Shown: positions 1 to 9,000, counted from the stretch's first letter. The stretch is DNA of 64,000 bases from JADKIH01 sp031427625 (GCA_031427625.1 JANPNV010000002.1:1-64000); one strand, 5' to 3'. Made by a program: numbers and translations. Notes: generated by a model not told the origin, from the sequence alone.

Positions 1-48
1 CTGTGCTTGTTGCACAATGGTGTAATAATCTTTTTTCTTAAAAGTCAT
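1..48 (-). CDS. Start of an unidentified protein cut by the window edge
   Basis: An ATG at 48-46 on the minus strand opens a frame that stays open to the window edge, giving 16 residues that begin MTFKKKDYY and contain a lysine run typical of a real N-terminus. Nothing more can be seen, and I do not recognise the family. Chance is a serious alternative for so short a frame. Confidence 0.3.
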   Translation of the reverse strand, partial: MTFKKKDYYTIVQQAQ

Positions 49-349
49 AACTCAAGATTTAATTGGTTTGAGTTTGTGATACGAAAAAGATATATTTACG
101 GTAATATTACTAACACAGGCTACCGGAGGTTTAGTTCAACAGCGTGTATTTGCAATAGCAGATGAAGTGGTAAATAGAAGGTCAGTGCATTTAAAAAACT
201 TTGTGCTAAACGGACAGGAAAGTGCTTCTAGTCCGCTACAGCACAAACACGCAAAACGTTCATCAAACTGTCTAAAAACTCACAACAAATTGTGCACTGC
301 TTTCCTGGTAAATTGCAGTACAAAAGTGTAAGTGGGTTATATTTACTTC
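49..349. other. Non-coding scrap zone
   Basis: No open frame of believable length or recognisable protein fragment is visible here on either strand. The only structure I find is the palindrome at 200-247. Together with the pseudogene fragments at 350-632 this looks like a graveyard of inserted and deleted DNA between the gene at the window edge and the helicase gene at 713. Confidence 0.4.
200..247. repeat. REP-like imperfect palindrome
   Basis: TTTGTGCT (200-207) pairs with AGCACAAA (240-247), and CGGAC (211-215) pairs with GTCCG (231-235). An internal loop of 3 against 4 nt separates the stems and a 15-nt apical loop closes them. There is no T-run, so it is not a simple terminator. It resembles dispersed extragenic palindromes. 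Copy number cannot be judged from one window. Confidence 0.5.
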
Positions 350-476
350 ATGCAATTTATACAAGGAAAAAACAGAACTCAGAGCATTTTATTTCCTGAA
401 TTGAATCGTTGGATCAGATTATTGATCAGAATTACGAAGTTCGCATGATCGACCTTTTTGTCGATTGGGGCGGCTA
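350..476 (+). pseudogene. N-terminal fragment of an IS1182-like transposase, frameshifted
   Basis: Translation from the ATG at 350 gives MQFIQGKNRTQSILFPE. After a frame change near 400, the reading continues as SLDQIIDQNYEVRMIDLFVD. That order, an N-terminal F-I-x-G-K-x-R-x-Q then L-F-P then N-x-E-V-R-x-I-D-x-F-V-D, is what I know from the N-terminus of IS1182-type transposases in Bacteroidota. Only about 40 of the expected 400-500 residues remain. The fragment has a frameshift and stops abruptly at about 476, where unrelated coding sequence begins. It is non-functional. The family call rests on remembered motif order, not on a search. Confidence 0.6.
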
Positions 477-479
477 GTC

Positions 480-632
480 ATGAATGGGAAAATTGAAAAA
501 TCAGAATTAACTCAAATCAGTCTGAATATGGAGAATATTTCTGCAGGAATTTATTGCCTGTCACTTTACGATAGTAATGATCCTGCGAAAAAAAGGATTG
601 TTAAAGTTTTAAAATCACAAAATAATTTTTGA
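480..632 (+). pseudogene. Orphan C-terminal tail of a T9SS type A secreted protein
   Basis: The frame from ATG 480 to TGA 630-632 encodes 50 residues starting MNGKIEKSEL, with the core NMENISAGIYCLSL and a basic end KKRIVKVLKS. This is the last part of a T9SS type A sorting domain (a 'D-x-x-G-K' strand, then 'l-s-x-G-i-Y', then a K-rich end). The N-terminal half of the sorting domain and the whole cargo protein are missing. The upstream DNA is transposase-derived and its frame meets a stop at 423-425. It is best read as the surviving 3' end of a gene destroyed by recombination or insertion, and a protein of this size would have no signal peptide. Confidence 0.6.
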
Positions 633-657
633 ATAATTATTTATTGAGAATAACACC

Positions 658-698
658 AACCAGGACGCAAGGTAAATTAAATACTTTGTGTCTTGGTT
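658..698. terminator. Imperfect inverted repeat between convergent reading frames
   Basis: The arms 658-672 and 684-698 can pair (AACCAGGACGCAAGG against CTTTGTGTCTTGGTT) with three or four mismatches. They lie between the end of the T9SS tail (+) and the end of the helicase gene (-). The position suits a two-way terminator, but no clear T-run follows on either strand, so a degenerate repeat copy is equally possible. Confidence 0.3.
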
Positions 699-712
699 TA
701 ATTTAGTGGCTT

Positions 713-3700
713 TCAATTTGAAATATCTAACACACTTCTGTCAGTCAGATATACAATCTTTGACTCAACTTCCTCATATCCTATCGAATGAAGGATTCGT
801 GCATAACCAATTATCTGATCGATATGTTTTTTTTCTCTTCGTCCTGTTTTAAAGTCGATAACTATTGCAGCATTATTTTTAATTAATACTCTGTCTGGAC
901 GAAACACCTCGCCATCTGGCATTAATAATTCACGCTCCGCGAATATTTTATATGATTCATTAAAAAGTTTTGCAATTTCCGGAACGTTTAGGATTTCCTT
1001 TATTTCATTTTTCAATTGTAAAGAGTCTTCCTCGTTAATTATACCTTCAAATAATATTTTTTCGACGACACTATCTACTTCACTAATTTTGTGGATCTCG
1101 GCAAGTACAGAATGTACAAGAATTCCATAATTGATCTTTGACATCTTCTTGTCGTTAAAAATCGAAAGTAGATCTCCCGAGTGGCTTGCAAGTGACAGTT
1201 TATCTTGCCAAAGTGTAGATGGATAGGTTTTTAAGTATTGAGTATCCATATGCTTCTTCTTCCTAAGATCCTCTTGTTTTCTAGGCTCATCCATACCAAT
1301 ATCAAATGTGTCTGAAAAACCAGTATCGATTGACTGGCAGGTGCGAAAAATAAGTTTAGATATTGAATTTAGTTCATTCTTATTATCAGCCGGACACCAT
1401 ACAAATAATTTTTCTTCTGCTCTTGTAAATGCAACATAAAGCATGTTGATATTATCGATTATTGTTTGATTTACTTCCTCTTCGTATTCTTTCTGAAAAT
1501 AGGTGTCACGAAGTTTATCGCTTGATGAAACCACAACCATTCCAAGTTCTTCCAGCGGACTGTCCTTTGTATCCATCCACATTAATTCATTTGGCTTTGG
1601 AAGTAATCGCCAATCAGTAAAGGGCATTAGCACGATTGGAAACTGTAATCCCTTTGACCGGTGAATCGTCATGATTCTTATTGCATCTGTATTCTCGGGA
1701 ATAATTACGCTTGCATTAGAAACGCTTTTCGAATTCTCCCACCAATTAAGAAAACCATCAAGGCTACTATTTGATTTGGATGAATATTCTAAAACCAGAT
1801 CCTGAAATCTTTGCATGTATGAATCTGGCGAAGAGTTTAGATTAAATATGCTCATCAATTGCTCTGTAAGTTCGTAAACAGGTAATTTAGAGAAACTGGA
1901 AATTTGAGAAGTGAAACTTTCCGGTAATATTCTGTTGAAGAGATTTCCTTCAAGTCCTTCAAATAAAGTCCCCTTGTTTTTTTCAAAATTGTTTTTGCTT
2001 TTAAAACCGGCCTTTTTATGATCGGAAAAAACCTCATGCCAGTTTTCATTTTTATTATCGGTCAGATATCGTCTGTAATAATAGATAATCTCACTTTTTG
2101 CGATTGCATTTGAATTATCCAAAAGAAAACGGAAAACATCAAGGATAAATGATATTTTCGGCGAAGATGTAATCAATAGTGAATCAGGAGAAATTATTTC
2201 TTCAATTCCATTTTCAAAAAGCATATTTGCGATGTCGTTACCATCACTATTTTTACGAACCAGTATACAAATATCTTTATAGGAATAATTATTTTCAAGT
2301 AGTTTTTTTATTGTTGATAGAAGCTCTGTAAAAGCGGGATCTTTCCAGCCATCTTTCCCATTATCTTTTTCAGAGGCTGTCAAAAAACGCATTCTGACAA
2401 ACCCGCCGATTTCATTCCTTGTATCAATTTTTTGTTTCAGATCTTCATTGTATGCAAGTTGTAAGGGAGGATAATTATTCATTCCAAGTTGCTCGTTAAC
2501 CAACTCAGGTGCATTTTTAAAAAAGCTATTGTTGAATTCGATAACGCATTTTTTACTTCTGTAGTTAACCGATAAAACTTCTTCCTTTATCAGCGATTTA
2601 AAATTATTCAAATCATTAAAAATTCCGGTCAAGAGCAAATTCATGTTTCCACCTCGCCAACGATAGATTGATTGTTTGGCATCTCCAACGATCAAAGTTG
2701 TGAAACCACTTCCAAGAGTGTTGATGATGAGTGGTAAAAGATTCTTCCATTGCAGCTGACTAGTATCCTGAAATTCATCGATCAATAGATGTTTATATCT
2801 GTTACCTGTTTTCTCATACAGAAATGGAGCATCCTGATCATGAATGACATTGTTTAATAACCGTGTTGTATCTGATAAAAGAATTACATTGTTATCTTCT
2901 CTGTATTCAGAAAACTTTTTCTGTAAATCATTTACAAGTCCGAAAAGATATATTTTTCGTATAACTTCAACTGCACTTTGATAATTTCTGAATTCAATCT
3001 CTACATATGAATTTATGTTTAAAAGGAGGGGGATAAGTTCTTCGCTGGCAACAGTCAGGATTTCATTTCTCCTGTCACTTTTCTTTGTTGCCCACTTTTC
3101 AGATGATTGCATAGCGTCTGCAACACGTCCTTTAATTTTATAATCCTCCGAATCCTTTCCATTGATGATTTTTAGAAAATATCCGGCAACGCCTTTGCTT
3201 CCATGAGAGAAATCGGAAATTTCTAAATTATTTTTTTGAATGATTGCCAGCGCCTTATTACCTGAATCTTTCATTTTATTTTCAAAGTGCTGTCTTATCA
3301 GCAAAAGTCGCTTATAGTGTTTTTGGATTTCTTCACGTGAAAGCGTTTTTGAATTATGTCGTTTTTCCTTAAAAAGTTCTCTCGCAACAGATGCAATATC
3401 CTTTTCAAGGTTCCAACCTTTTTCATCATCTATTTTTTGGATAGCCAGATCGGTAAGCCATTGAGTAAGTTCTTTGTCAATACCAATCTCCTTTAGAAGT
3501 TTATCGGTAACTTCCAGAATAGCATCATCCATTTCTACTTCTACTTCCATATTTAGTGGAAGATTTATTTCCCTTGCGAGGGCACGTAGTATTTTTTGAA
3601 AGAAACTATCGATAGTACTTACTGAAAAAGAAGAGTAATCATGCAGAATGTTTTTTAGAGCCCTTTCTGATTTTTTTGTAAGATCAGAATCGGAGAATTG

Positions 3701-3925
3701 TTCGGATAAAATTTTCCTTACAGCGGTATCTTCCCCTGAACTGAGAGAAACTAGAGCATCAATAATCCGGTGCTTCATTTCATCAGCAGCCTTATTGGTA
3801 AATGTTATGGCCAGGATTGCCTTATAATCGTCTGGATGAGCAAGAACGAGTTTTAGGTATTCCAATACCAGAATAAAGGTTTTTCCGCTACCAGCAGATG
3901 ATTTATAAACTTTTAAGGTATTCAT
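713..3925 (-). CDS. UvrD/AddA-like helicase-nuclease
   Basis: A 1070-residue superfamily 1 DNA helicase of the RecB/AddA type, which unwinds and resects DNA ends for double-strand break repair. Visible motifs in order: Walker A SSAGSGKT at residues 9-16; motif Ia ITFTNKAADEM near 40-50; Walker B/motif II LLIDEFQDTSQLQW near 385; motif III GDAKQSIYRWRGG near 412-424; motif IV VNYRSKK; motif V TIHRSKGLQFP near 748; motif VI YVAFTRAEEKLF near 830. The C-terminus carries PDRV...VIDFKTG near 1000-1026, the D...DxK of a PD-(D/E)XK nuclease. The start is the ATG six residues before the P-loop region. The usual partner AddB is not next to it; the downstream flank is transposon debris. The family is certain, but AddA versus another RecB-like subgroup is not. 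Confidence 0.92.
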   Translation of the reverse strand: MNTLKVYKSSAGSGKTFILVLEYLKLVLAHPDDYKAILAITFTNKAADEMKHRIIDALVSLSSGEDTAVRKILSEQFSDSDLTKKSERALKNILHDYSSFSVSTIDSFFQKILRALAREINLPLNMEVEVEMDDAILEVTDKLLKEIGIDKELTQWLTDLAIQKIDDEKGWNLEKDIASVARELFKEKRHNSKTLSREEIQKHYKRLLLIRQHFENKMKDSGNKALAIIQKNNLEISDFSHGSKGVAGYFLKIINGKDSEDYKIKGRVADAMQSSEKWATKKSDRRNEILTVASEELIPLLLNINSYVEIEFRNYQSAVEVIRKIYLFGLVNDLQKKFSEYREDNNVILLSDTTRLLNNVIHDQDAPFLYEKTGNRYKHLLIDEFQDTSQLQWKNLLPLIINTLGSGFTTLIVGDAKQSIYRWRGGNMNLLLTGIFNDLNNFKSLIKEEVLSVNYRSKKCVIEFNNSFFKNAPELVNEQLGMNNYPPLQLAYNEDLKQKIDTRNEIGGFVRMRFLTASEKDNGKDGWKDPAFTELLSTIKKLLENNYSYKDICILVRKNSDGNDIANMLFENGIEEIISPDSLLITSSPKISFILDVFRFLLDNSNAIAKSEIIYYYRRYLTDNKNENWHEVFSDHKKAGFKSKNNFEKNKGTLFEGLEGNLFNRILPESFTSQISSFSKLPVYELTEQLMSIFNLNSSPDSYMQRFQDLVLEYSSKSNSSLDGFLNWWENSKSVSNASVIIPENTDAIRIMTIHRSKGLQFPIVLMPFTDWRLLPKPNELMWMDTKDSPLEELGMVVVSSSDKLRDTYFQKEYEEEVNQTIIDNINMLYVAFTRAEEKLFVWCPADNKNELNSISKLIFRTCQSIDTGFSDTFDIGMDEPRKQEDLRKKKHMDTQYLKTYPSTLWQDKLSLASHSGDLLSIFNDKKMSKINYGILVHSVLAEIHKISEVDSVVEKILFEGIINEEDSLQLKNEIKEILNVPEIAKLFNESYKIFAERELLMPDGEVFRPDRVLIKNNAAIVIDFKTGRREKKHIDQIIGYARILHSIGYEEVESKIVYLTDRSVLDISN

Positions 3926-4059
3926 CAGGAGGACAAGATATACTGAAAAATGAAATAGTTAACATTGGATTCTATGATTCTGATACGTTAATTAAATTAT
4001 TCTAAAACCGGTTAACAATGAATTTCGTACTTTTATCATCAATCTAAATAATCTTCTAC

Positions 4060-5154
4060 ATGCTGGGTTATCGTTTTGGGAAACCGGAAGATGAAAAAAA
4101 TTCGGGTACACCTTTCGAAAAATTATTTAATATTTTTATGCAGCTGTTAAATTATACGGCTGGAGATGTTTATGAGGCACTAAACTGGCTGAATGAACTT
4201 GACAGAGAGTATAAAATGACCAGTGATGAATATACGATGGCTGACTTTATCGAAGATTTGAAGAGAAAAGGTTATATAAAAGAAAGTGGTGGCGATGGAC
4301 AGTTTTCTATTACACCAAAGACAGAACAGACACTTAGAAAAAATGCACTGGCTGAAATTTTCGGAAAGTTGAAAAAATCAAAACAAGGGAATCATACTAC
4401 TTTGTTTACAGGAAATGGTGATGATCTTTCGAGTGACTTGCGGGAATTTCGTTTTGGTGATACATCAGATCAGGTTTCTATGACTGAATCGATTCAGAAT
4501 GCGCAAGTCAACCATGGAATTTCAGAATTTTCGATGACAGAAGAAGATCTGGTCGTCAGGGAAAAAGAATATAAAGCACAGACGTCAACAGTTCTGATGA
4601 TTGATATCAGTCATTCGATGATATTATATGGAGAAGATAGAATTACACCTGCTAAGAAAGTAGCCATGGCCTTAGCAGAATTAATAAAAACCCGGTATCC
4701 AAAAGATACTCTTGATGTAATCGTCTTTGGTGATGATGCCTGGCAAATCGAGGTAAAAGATTTACCTTATTTACAGGTAGGACCCTATCATACGAATACT
4801 GTGGCAGGACTTGAGTTAGCCATGAATCTTTTGAGAAGAAAGAAAAATCCGAATAAACAGATACTCATGATAACGGATGGAAAGCCTAGTTGCATGAGGG
4901 AAGGTAATAGCCTGTACAAAAATAGTTTTGGCCTTGACAGAAAAATAGTTAATAAATGTCTGAATCTTGCTGCTGCTTGCAGAAAGCTGAAGATCCCAAT
5001 AACGACATTTATGGTTGCTGAAGATCCATACCTGCAATCATTCATTCGTGAATTTACAGAAGCAAATATGGGTAAAGCATTTTACTCAACGCTGAATGGA
5101 TTAGGTGGATATGTTCTTGAAGACTTTGAAAAAAACAGGAGAAAAAGAGTTTAG
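4060..5154 (+). CDS. VWA-domain protein (MoxR partner)
   Basis: 364 residues with a von Willebrand A domain in the C-terminal half. The MIDAS metal site DISHS is at about residues 182-186 and ITDGKPS at about 271-277, which completes the Rossmann-like fold. The N-terminal 170 residues are helical and charged, without a recognised domain. There is no signal peptide and no membrane segment, so it is cytoplasmic. It sits 39 bp ahead of a MoxR/ChlI-type AAA ATPase on the same strand. This is the classical MoxR-VWA pairing, in which the ATPase remodels a target while the VWA protein recruits it through Mg2+-dependent contact. The target is unknown here. Confidence 0.85.
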   Translation: MLGYRFGKPEDEKNSGTPFEKLFNIFMQLLNYTAGDVYEALNWLNELDREYKMTSDEYTMADFIEDLKRKGYIKESGGDGQFSITPKTEQTLRKNALAEIFGKLKKSKQGNHTTLFTGNGDDLSSDLREFRFGDTSDQVSMTESIQNAQVNHGISEFSMTEEDLVVREKEYKAQTSTVLMIDISHSMILYGEDRITPAKKVAMALAELIKTRYPKDTLDVIVFGDDAWQIEVKDLPYLQVGPYHTNTVAGLELAMNLLRRKKNPNKQILMITDGKPSCMREGNSLYKNSFGLDRKIVNKCLNLAAACRKLKIPITTFMVAEDPYLQSFIREFTEANMGKAFYSTLNGLGGYVLEDFEKNRRKRV

Positions 5155-5193
5155 TTTTCTCCGTAATTTATGTTAAAATAATAAATGTAATAT

Positions 5194-6669
5194 ATGGCAT
5201 CTGGTAAATTAATAGCAAAAACTTTAGGCGAATTAAAGTCGTCTGGTTATAAACCAAGAAGTATAAAAGAAGAGTTAAGAGAGAATCTCATAAAAAAACT
5301 GCAGTCGAAGGAAAAGCTTTTTGAATCGATAAAAGCTTTTGACGAAACAGTTATTCCCGATTTACAAAGGGCAATACTTTCGCGTCATAATATACTTTTG
5401 TTAGGGCTTCGTGGCCAGGCAAAAACACGTATTGCGCGATTGATGACAGAATTGCTCGATGAATATGTTCCGGTAATAAAAGGTTCAGAACTTAATGAAG
5501 ATCCGATGCAGCCGATTTCCAAAGCAGCCATGGAGTTAATTACTGTCGAGGGGGATAAATTAAAGATTGACTGGATGCACCGTAGTGAACGATACACGGA
5601 AAAATTAGCGACGCCAGACGTTTCCGTTGCTGACCTTATTGGTGATGTTGATCCTATAAAAGCAGCAAGTCTGAAACTTCCCTATTCAGATGAGAGAGTA
5701 ATTCATTTTGGTTTAATACCCCGATCGCATAGAGGTATTTTTGTGATTAATGAATTACCGGATCTCCAGGCACGAATCCAGGTATCTCTTTTTAATATTT
5801 TACAGGAAGGCGATATACAGATCAGAGGATTTAAACTCAGACTTCCATTAGATATAGAATTTATTTTTACAGCAAATCCTGAAGACTATACAAATCGTGG
5901 TTCAATAGTCACTCCACTTAAGGATAGAATAGAAAGTCAGATCCTCACGCATTATCCGAAGGATATTGAAACCGCTAAAGAAATCACTATGCAGGAGTCA
6001 TCACTTGCTGCAGGACAAAAAGAAAAAATAACTTCACATGTTCTTATCGAAGATCTTTTAGAACAAATCGCATTCGAGGCAAGAAGCAATGAGTTCATCG
6101 ATCCCAAAAGTGGTGTTTCGGCACGGCTTACAATTTCAGGATATGAAAATCTTTTCTCCGCAGCTGAAAGAAGGATGCTAATTAATGGGGAGGAAAAGAC
6201 TGCTATACGAATATCTGATTTCTGGGGAGTGATTCCATCAATAACCGGAAAAATTGAATTGGTGTACGAAGGTGAGCAGGAGGGATCGCTTATTGTTGCT
6301 CAGAATCTTATTGGACAATCGATTCGCAAGCAATTCCTGAATTATTTTCCGGATCCGGAAAAATTAAAGAAACGAAAAGAAATAAATCCCTTCTCCGAAA
6401 TTATCGAATGGTTCGGGTCAGGAAATGAGCTGGATCTGCTCAATGACATGTCGAATAAAGATTATGTAAAAACGTTGAACCTGGTTCCCGGTCTTGACGC
6501 CGCAGTAAAAAAAATATTTCCGAAAGCAAAAGCAGATGAGAAATTGTTGTTAATGGAATTTGTGCTTCATGGTTTATCAGAATATTCCTTACTCAGCAAG
6601 AATAGTTTAACAAGTGGTTTACGATTCAGGGATTTATTTTCTTCGGTTTTTAATCAGGGAAAAGAATAG
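5194..6669 (+). CDS. MoxR/magnesium-chelatase-I-like AAA+ ATPase
   Basis: 491 residues. Walker A GLRGQAKT lies at about 71-78, Walker B GIFVINELPDL at about 180-190, sensor 1 FTANPED at about 225-231, and an arginine-finger region SIVTPLKDRIESQI just after. The layout matches ChlI/MoxR chaperone-type ATPases. About 200 further C-terminal residues are helical and probably form the lid plus an adaptor region. Walker B has the form N-E rather than D-E, which is common in this branch. The VWA gene lies immediately upstream and the two are probably cotranscribed. Chlorophyll chelation can be ruled out by context, so a chaperone-like role is inferred. Confidence 0.85.
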   Translation: MASGKLIAKTLGELKSSGYKPRSIKEELRENLIKKLQSKEKLFESIKAFDETVIPDLQRAILSRHNILLLGLRGQAKTRIARLMTELLDEYVPVIKGSELNEDPMQPISKAAMELITVEGDKLKIDWMHRSERYTEKLATPDVSVADLIGDVDPIKAASLKLPYSDERVIHFGLIPRSHRGIFVINELPDLQARIQVSLFNILQEGDIQIRGFKLRLPLDIEFIFTANPEDYTNRGSIVTPLKDRIESQILTHYPKDIETAKEITMQESSLAAGQKEKITSHVLIEDLLEQIAFEARSNEFIDPKSGVSARLTISGYENLFSAAERRMLINGEEKTAIRISDFWGVIPSITGKIELVYEGEQEGSLIVAQNLIGQSIRKQFLNYFPDPEKLKKRKEINPFSEIIEWFGSGNELDLLNDMSNKDYVKTLNLVPGLDAAVKKIFPKAKADEKLLLMEFVLHGLSEYSLLSKNSLTSGLRFRDLFSSVFNQGKE

Positions 6670-6689
6670 TAAATACCGTCACATACTTT

Positions 6690-7511
6690 TTATAGAATAT
6701 TGCCACTCCAGACAGCACAACTACGAAAGTATGTATCCAAATGCTTCTCTTCTGTAAAGAGGCCGTATACTGCTGATCCGCTGCCCGACAAGGAAGCATA
6801 GGATGCGCCAAGTTTGTATAACCTGTTTTTAATATTCTTTACAGCAGGGTATTTTTCGAAGACAACTTTTTCAAAATCGTTTGTGACTATATCTTTCCAT
6901 TCATTGAGTGGAAGTTGAAGAATATCTTTTAATGATTCTTTTCTTTTTTGTGGTTTGATCCAGGAATAGGCTTGGGCTGTGCTAACGTGTATTCGTGGCT
7001 TGACGATGATGCAGAAAATATTTTTAAGTTTTATTTTTACTGGTTCAAGAATATCGCCTTTACCGCTGACATATATTGGTTTTGGATTGATAAAAAAAGG
7101 ACAATCACTGCCAATTTGAGACGCAAAATTTTTGAGTTCCTCATCTGACATATTTAGCTTAAAGATTTTATTTAGGAGTAAAAGTGTAGAAACAGCATCT
7201 GAAGAGCCGCCGCCGAGTCCAGCTCCGACAGGAATAATTTTATGCAGATGAATTTTTACAGAAGGCAGATTATATTTTTCTGATAAAAGATTATAGGCCT
7301 TTGTACAAAGATTTTTTTCTTTTGACCCAAAGACTCTGTTTCCGGTGCTGCGAAAATCCGTTTCCCCGGAAGGTCTATCATCAGGGATGATTTCGAGCAT
7401 ATCCTGCCAGTAAGCAGGTATCATCAACGTTTCAATGTTATGAAAACCATCGGAGCGTTTTTCTGTCACATACAATCCGATATTTATTTTACAATTTGGG
7501 AAAGCCAGCAA
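6690..7511 (-). CDS. ispE: 4-diphosphocytidyl-2-C-methyl-D-erythritol kinase
   Basis: 273 residues, normal for IspE, the GHMP kinase that phosphorylates CDP-methylerythritol in the non-mevalonate isoprenoid pathway. The N-terminal substrate loop PNCKINIGLYVTEKR(S)DGFH, the ATP-binding GHMP motif IPVGAGLGGGSSDAV near residues 87-101 and the C-terminal motif LSGSGSAVYGLF are all present. It is the last gene of the minus-strand run accA-guaD-ispE and converges with the MoxR gene, 20 bp away, with no hairpin between them. Confidence 0.95.
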   Translation of the reverse strand: MLAFPNCKINIGLYVTEKRSDGFHNIETLMIPAYWQDMLEIIPDDRPSGETDFRSTGNRVFGSKEKNLCTKAYNLLSEKYNLPSVKIHLHKIIPVGAGLGGGSSDAVSTLLLLNKIFKLNMSDEELKNFASQIGSDCPFFINPKPIYVSGKGDILEPVKIKLKNIFCIIVKPRIHVSTAQAYSWIKPQKRKESLKDILQLPLNEWKDIVTNDFEKVVFEKYPAVKNIKNRLYKLGASYASLSGSGSAVYGLFTEEKHLDTYFRSCAVWSGNIL

Positions 7512-7537
7512 GAGGAGGAGAGCTTTAGAAAATAGAA

Positions 7538-8011
7538 TTAATATTTAACCTTGTCTGCTTTTGTTGCCCATTCTTTAAAAGCTTCGATGGCTTCATTTTG
7601 CATAATTCGTAAGAGCGGTATTTGCCTGGTTTCATATGGCAATGCAAGTTCTTTATAAATGAAATCATCGTCGAATCCGATTTTTGCGGCATCCGTTTTT
7701 GAATTGGCGTAAAAAACTTTTTCCGGTCGTGCCCAGTATATAGCGGCCATGCACATCGGGCATGGTTCACAGCTTGTATAAATTTCACATCCGGTTAACT
7801 GAAAATCTTTCAATACTTTGCAAGCGTCGCGAATAGCCACAACTTCTGCATGTGCAGTAGGGTCGTTGGTGGAAACAACAAGATTAAATCCCCTTGCAAT
7901 AATTTCCCCATCCTTTACAACGACGGCACCAAAAGGACCGCCTGTATTATTTCTCATTGTTTCAAATGAAAGGCGAATTGCTTCATGCATAAATGATTCA
8001 GGAGCAGGCAT
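7538..8011 (-). CDS. guaD: Guanine deaminase of the CDA/tRNA-deaminase fold
   Basis: 157 residues. The zinc ligands and catalytic glutamate are in H54-A-E56 and P83-C84-P-M-C87, typical of the cytidine deaminase superfamily. The run NDPTAHAEVVAIR, then EIYTSCEPCPMC and AIYWARPEKVFYA, then FDDDFIYKE, and the KY ending follow B. subtilis GuaD closely. This favours guanine to xanthine deamination over the tRNA adenosine deaminase TadA. It lies between accA (5 bp upstream) and ispE (26 bp downstream) on the minus strand and is probably cotranscribed with them. Confidence 0.88.
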   Translation of the reverse strand: MPAPESFMHEAIRLSFETMRNNTGGPFGAVVVKDGEIIARGFNLVVSTNDPTAHAEVVAIRDACKVLKDFQLTGCEIYTSCEPCPMCMAAIYWARPEKVFYANSKTDAAKIGFDDDFIYKELALPYETRQIPLLRIMQNEAIEAFKEWATKADKVKY

Positions 8012-8016
8012 ATTTT

Positions 8017-9000
8017 TTAGATTCTTTCTTTAACTTGGTCGGGCGTGGGTTCGACGACGACACCCATAGCGCAAAATTTATCTATACGTTTATCTACAAG
8101 AATTTTCTGGTCTTCCTTCAGTAAAGTACCCAGATGTTTCATGATTTCATTCTTGACAATTTTAAACATTTGTTCAGGTTCTGTATGAGCGCCACCGATA
8201 GGTTCACGGATAATTCCGTCGATAAGTTTTTGCTTAAGCATGTCTTCTGCTGTAAGTTTTAATACTTCGGCCGCTTTTTCTTTAAACTCCCAACTGCGCC
8301 ATAAAATTGACGAACAAGACTCAGGTGATATTACAGAGTACCAGGTGTTTTCGAGCATAAGTACACGGTCACCAATTCCTATTCCAAGCGCGCCACCTGA
8401 GGCGCCTTCACCGATAATAATGCAAATGACTGGAACCTTTAATTTAGACATCTCAAAAAGATTTCGGGCAATCGCTTCGCCTTGTCCGCGTTCCTCTGCT
8501 TCAAGTCCCGGAAAAGCACCAGGAGTATCTATAAATGTGACAACAGGTTTGTTAAATTTCTCAGCCATCTTCATCAATCGAAGAGCCTTCCGGTAACCTT
8601 CAGGGTTTGCCATACCAAAATTTCTGAACTGACGCTGTTTGGTTGAAGTGCCTTTTTGCTGACCGATAAACATAATAGTCTGACCATCTACGGTACCAAG
8701 ACCGCCAATAATGGCTTTATCATCTTTTACCGTTCTGTCGCCATGCAATTCCACAAAATTCTTATCAGTGATAGCATTTATATAGGTAAGTGTATATGGG
8801 CGATCGGGATGCCGGGATAGCTGAACCTTCTGCCAGGGGGTAAGTTTCGCATAAAGATTTTTGCGCGTCTCTTCCAGTTTAATTTCGAGCTGTCTGACAG
8901 CTACGCTTACATTTACCTTATTCTTTTCACCAATCAGTTTTTGCTTTTCAATCTGGTCGACCAGTTCTGAAATCGGTTTTTCAAAATCGAGATAATTCAT
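8017..9000 (-). CDS. accA: Acetyl-CoA carboxylase carboxyltransferase subunit alpha
   Basis: 327 residues, the normal length. AccA with AccD transfers carboxyl from biotin to acetyl-CoA, the first step of fatty acid synthesis. The coiled N-terminus (about 1-60) is followed by the crotonase-like core with FGMANPEGYRKALRLMK, FIDTPGAFPGLEAEERGQ and the oxyanion-hole region EGASGGALGIGIGDRVLM. It is the first gene of a minus-strand run with guaD and ispE. The 519-bp gap to dnaB on the other strand must hold its promoter. Confidence 0.96.
   Translation of the reverse strand: MNYLDFEKPISELVDQIEKQKLIGEKNKVNVSVAVRQLEIKLEETRKNLYAKLTPWQKVQLSRHPDRPYTLTYINAITDKNFVELHGDRTVKDDKAIIGGLGTVDGQTIMFIGQQKGTSTKQRQFRNFGMANPEGYRKALRLMKMAEKFNKPVVTFIDTPGAFPGLEAEERGQGEAIARNLFEMSKLKVPVICIIIGEGASGGALGIGIGDRVLMLENTWYSVISPESCSSILWRSWEFKEKAAEVLKLTAEDMLKQKLIDGIIREPIGGAHTEPEQMFKIVKNEIMKHLGTLLKEDQKILVDKRIDKFCAMGVVVEPTPDQVKERI

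Noticed and set aside
7525..7788. An 87-codon minus-strand frame overlapping guaD
   Set aside because: It lies entirely inside or at the edge of a gene with all its catalytic motifs in another frame.
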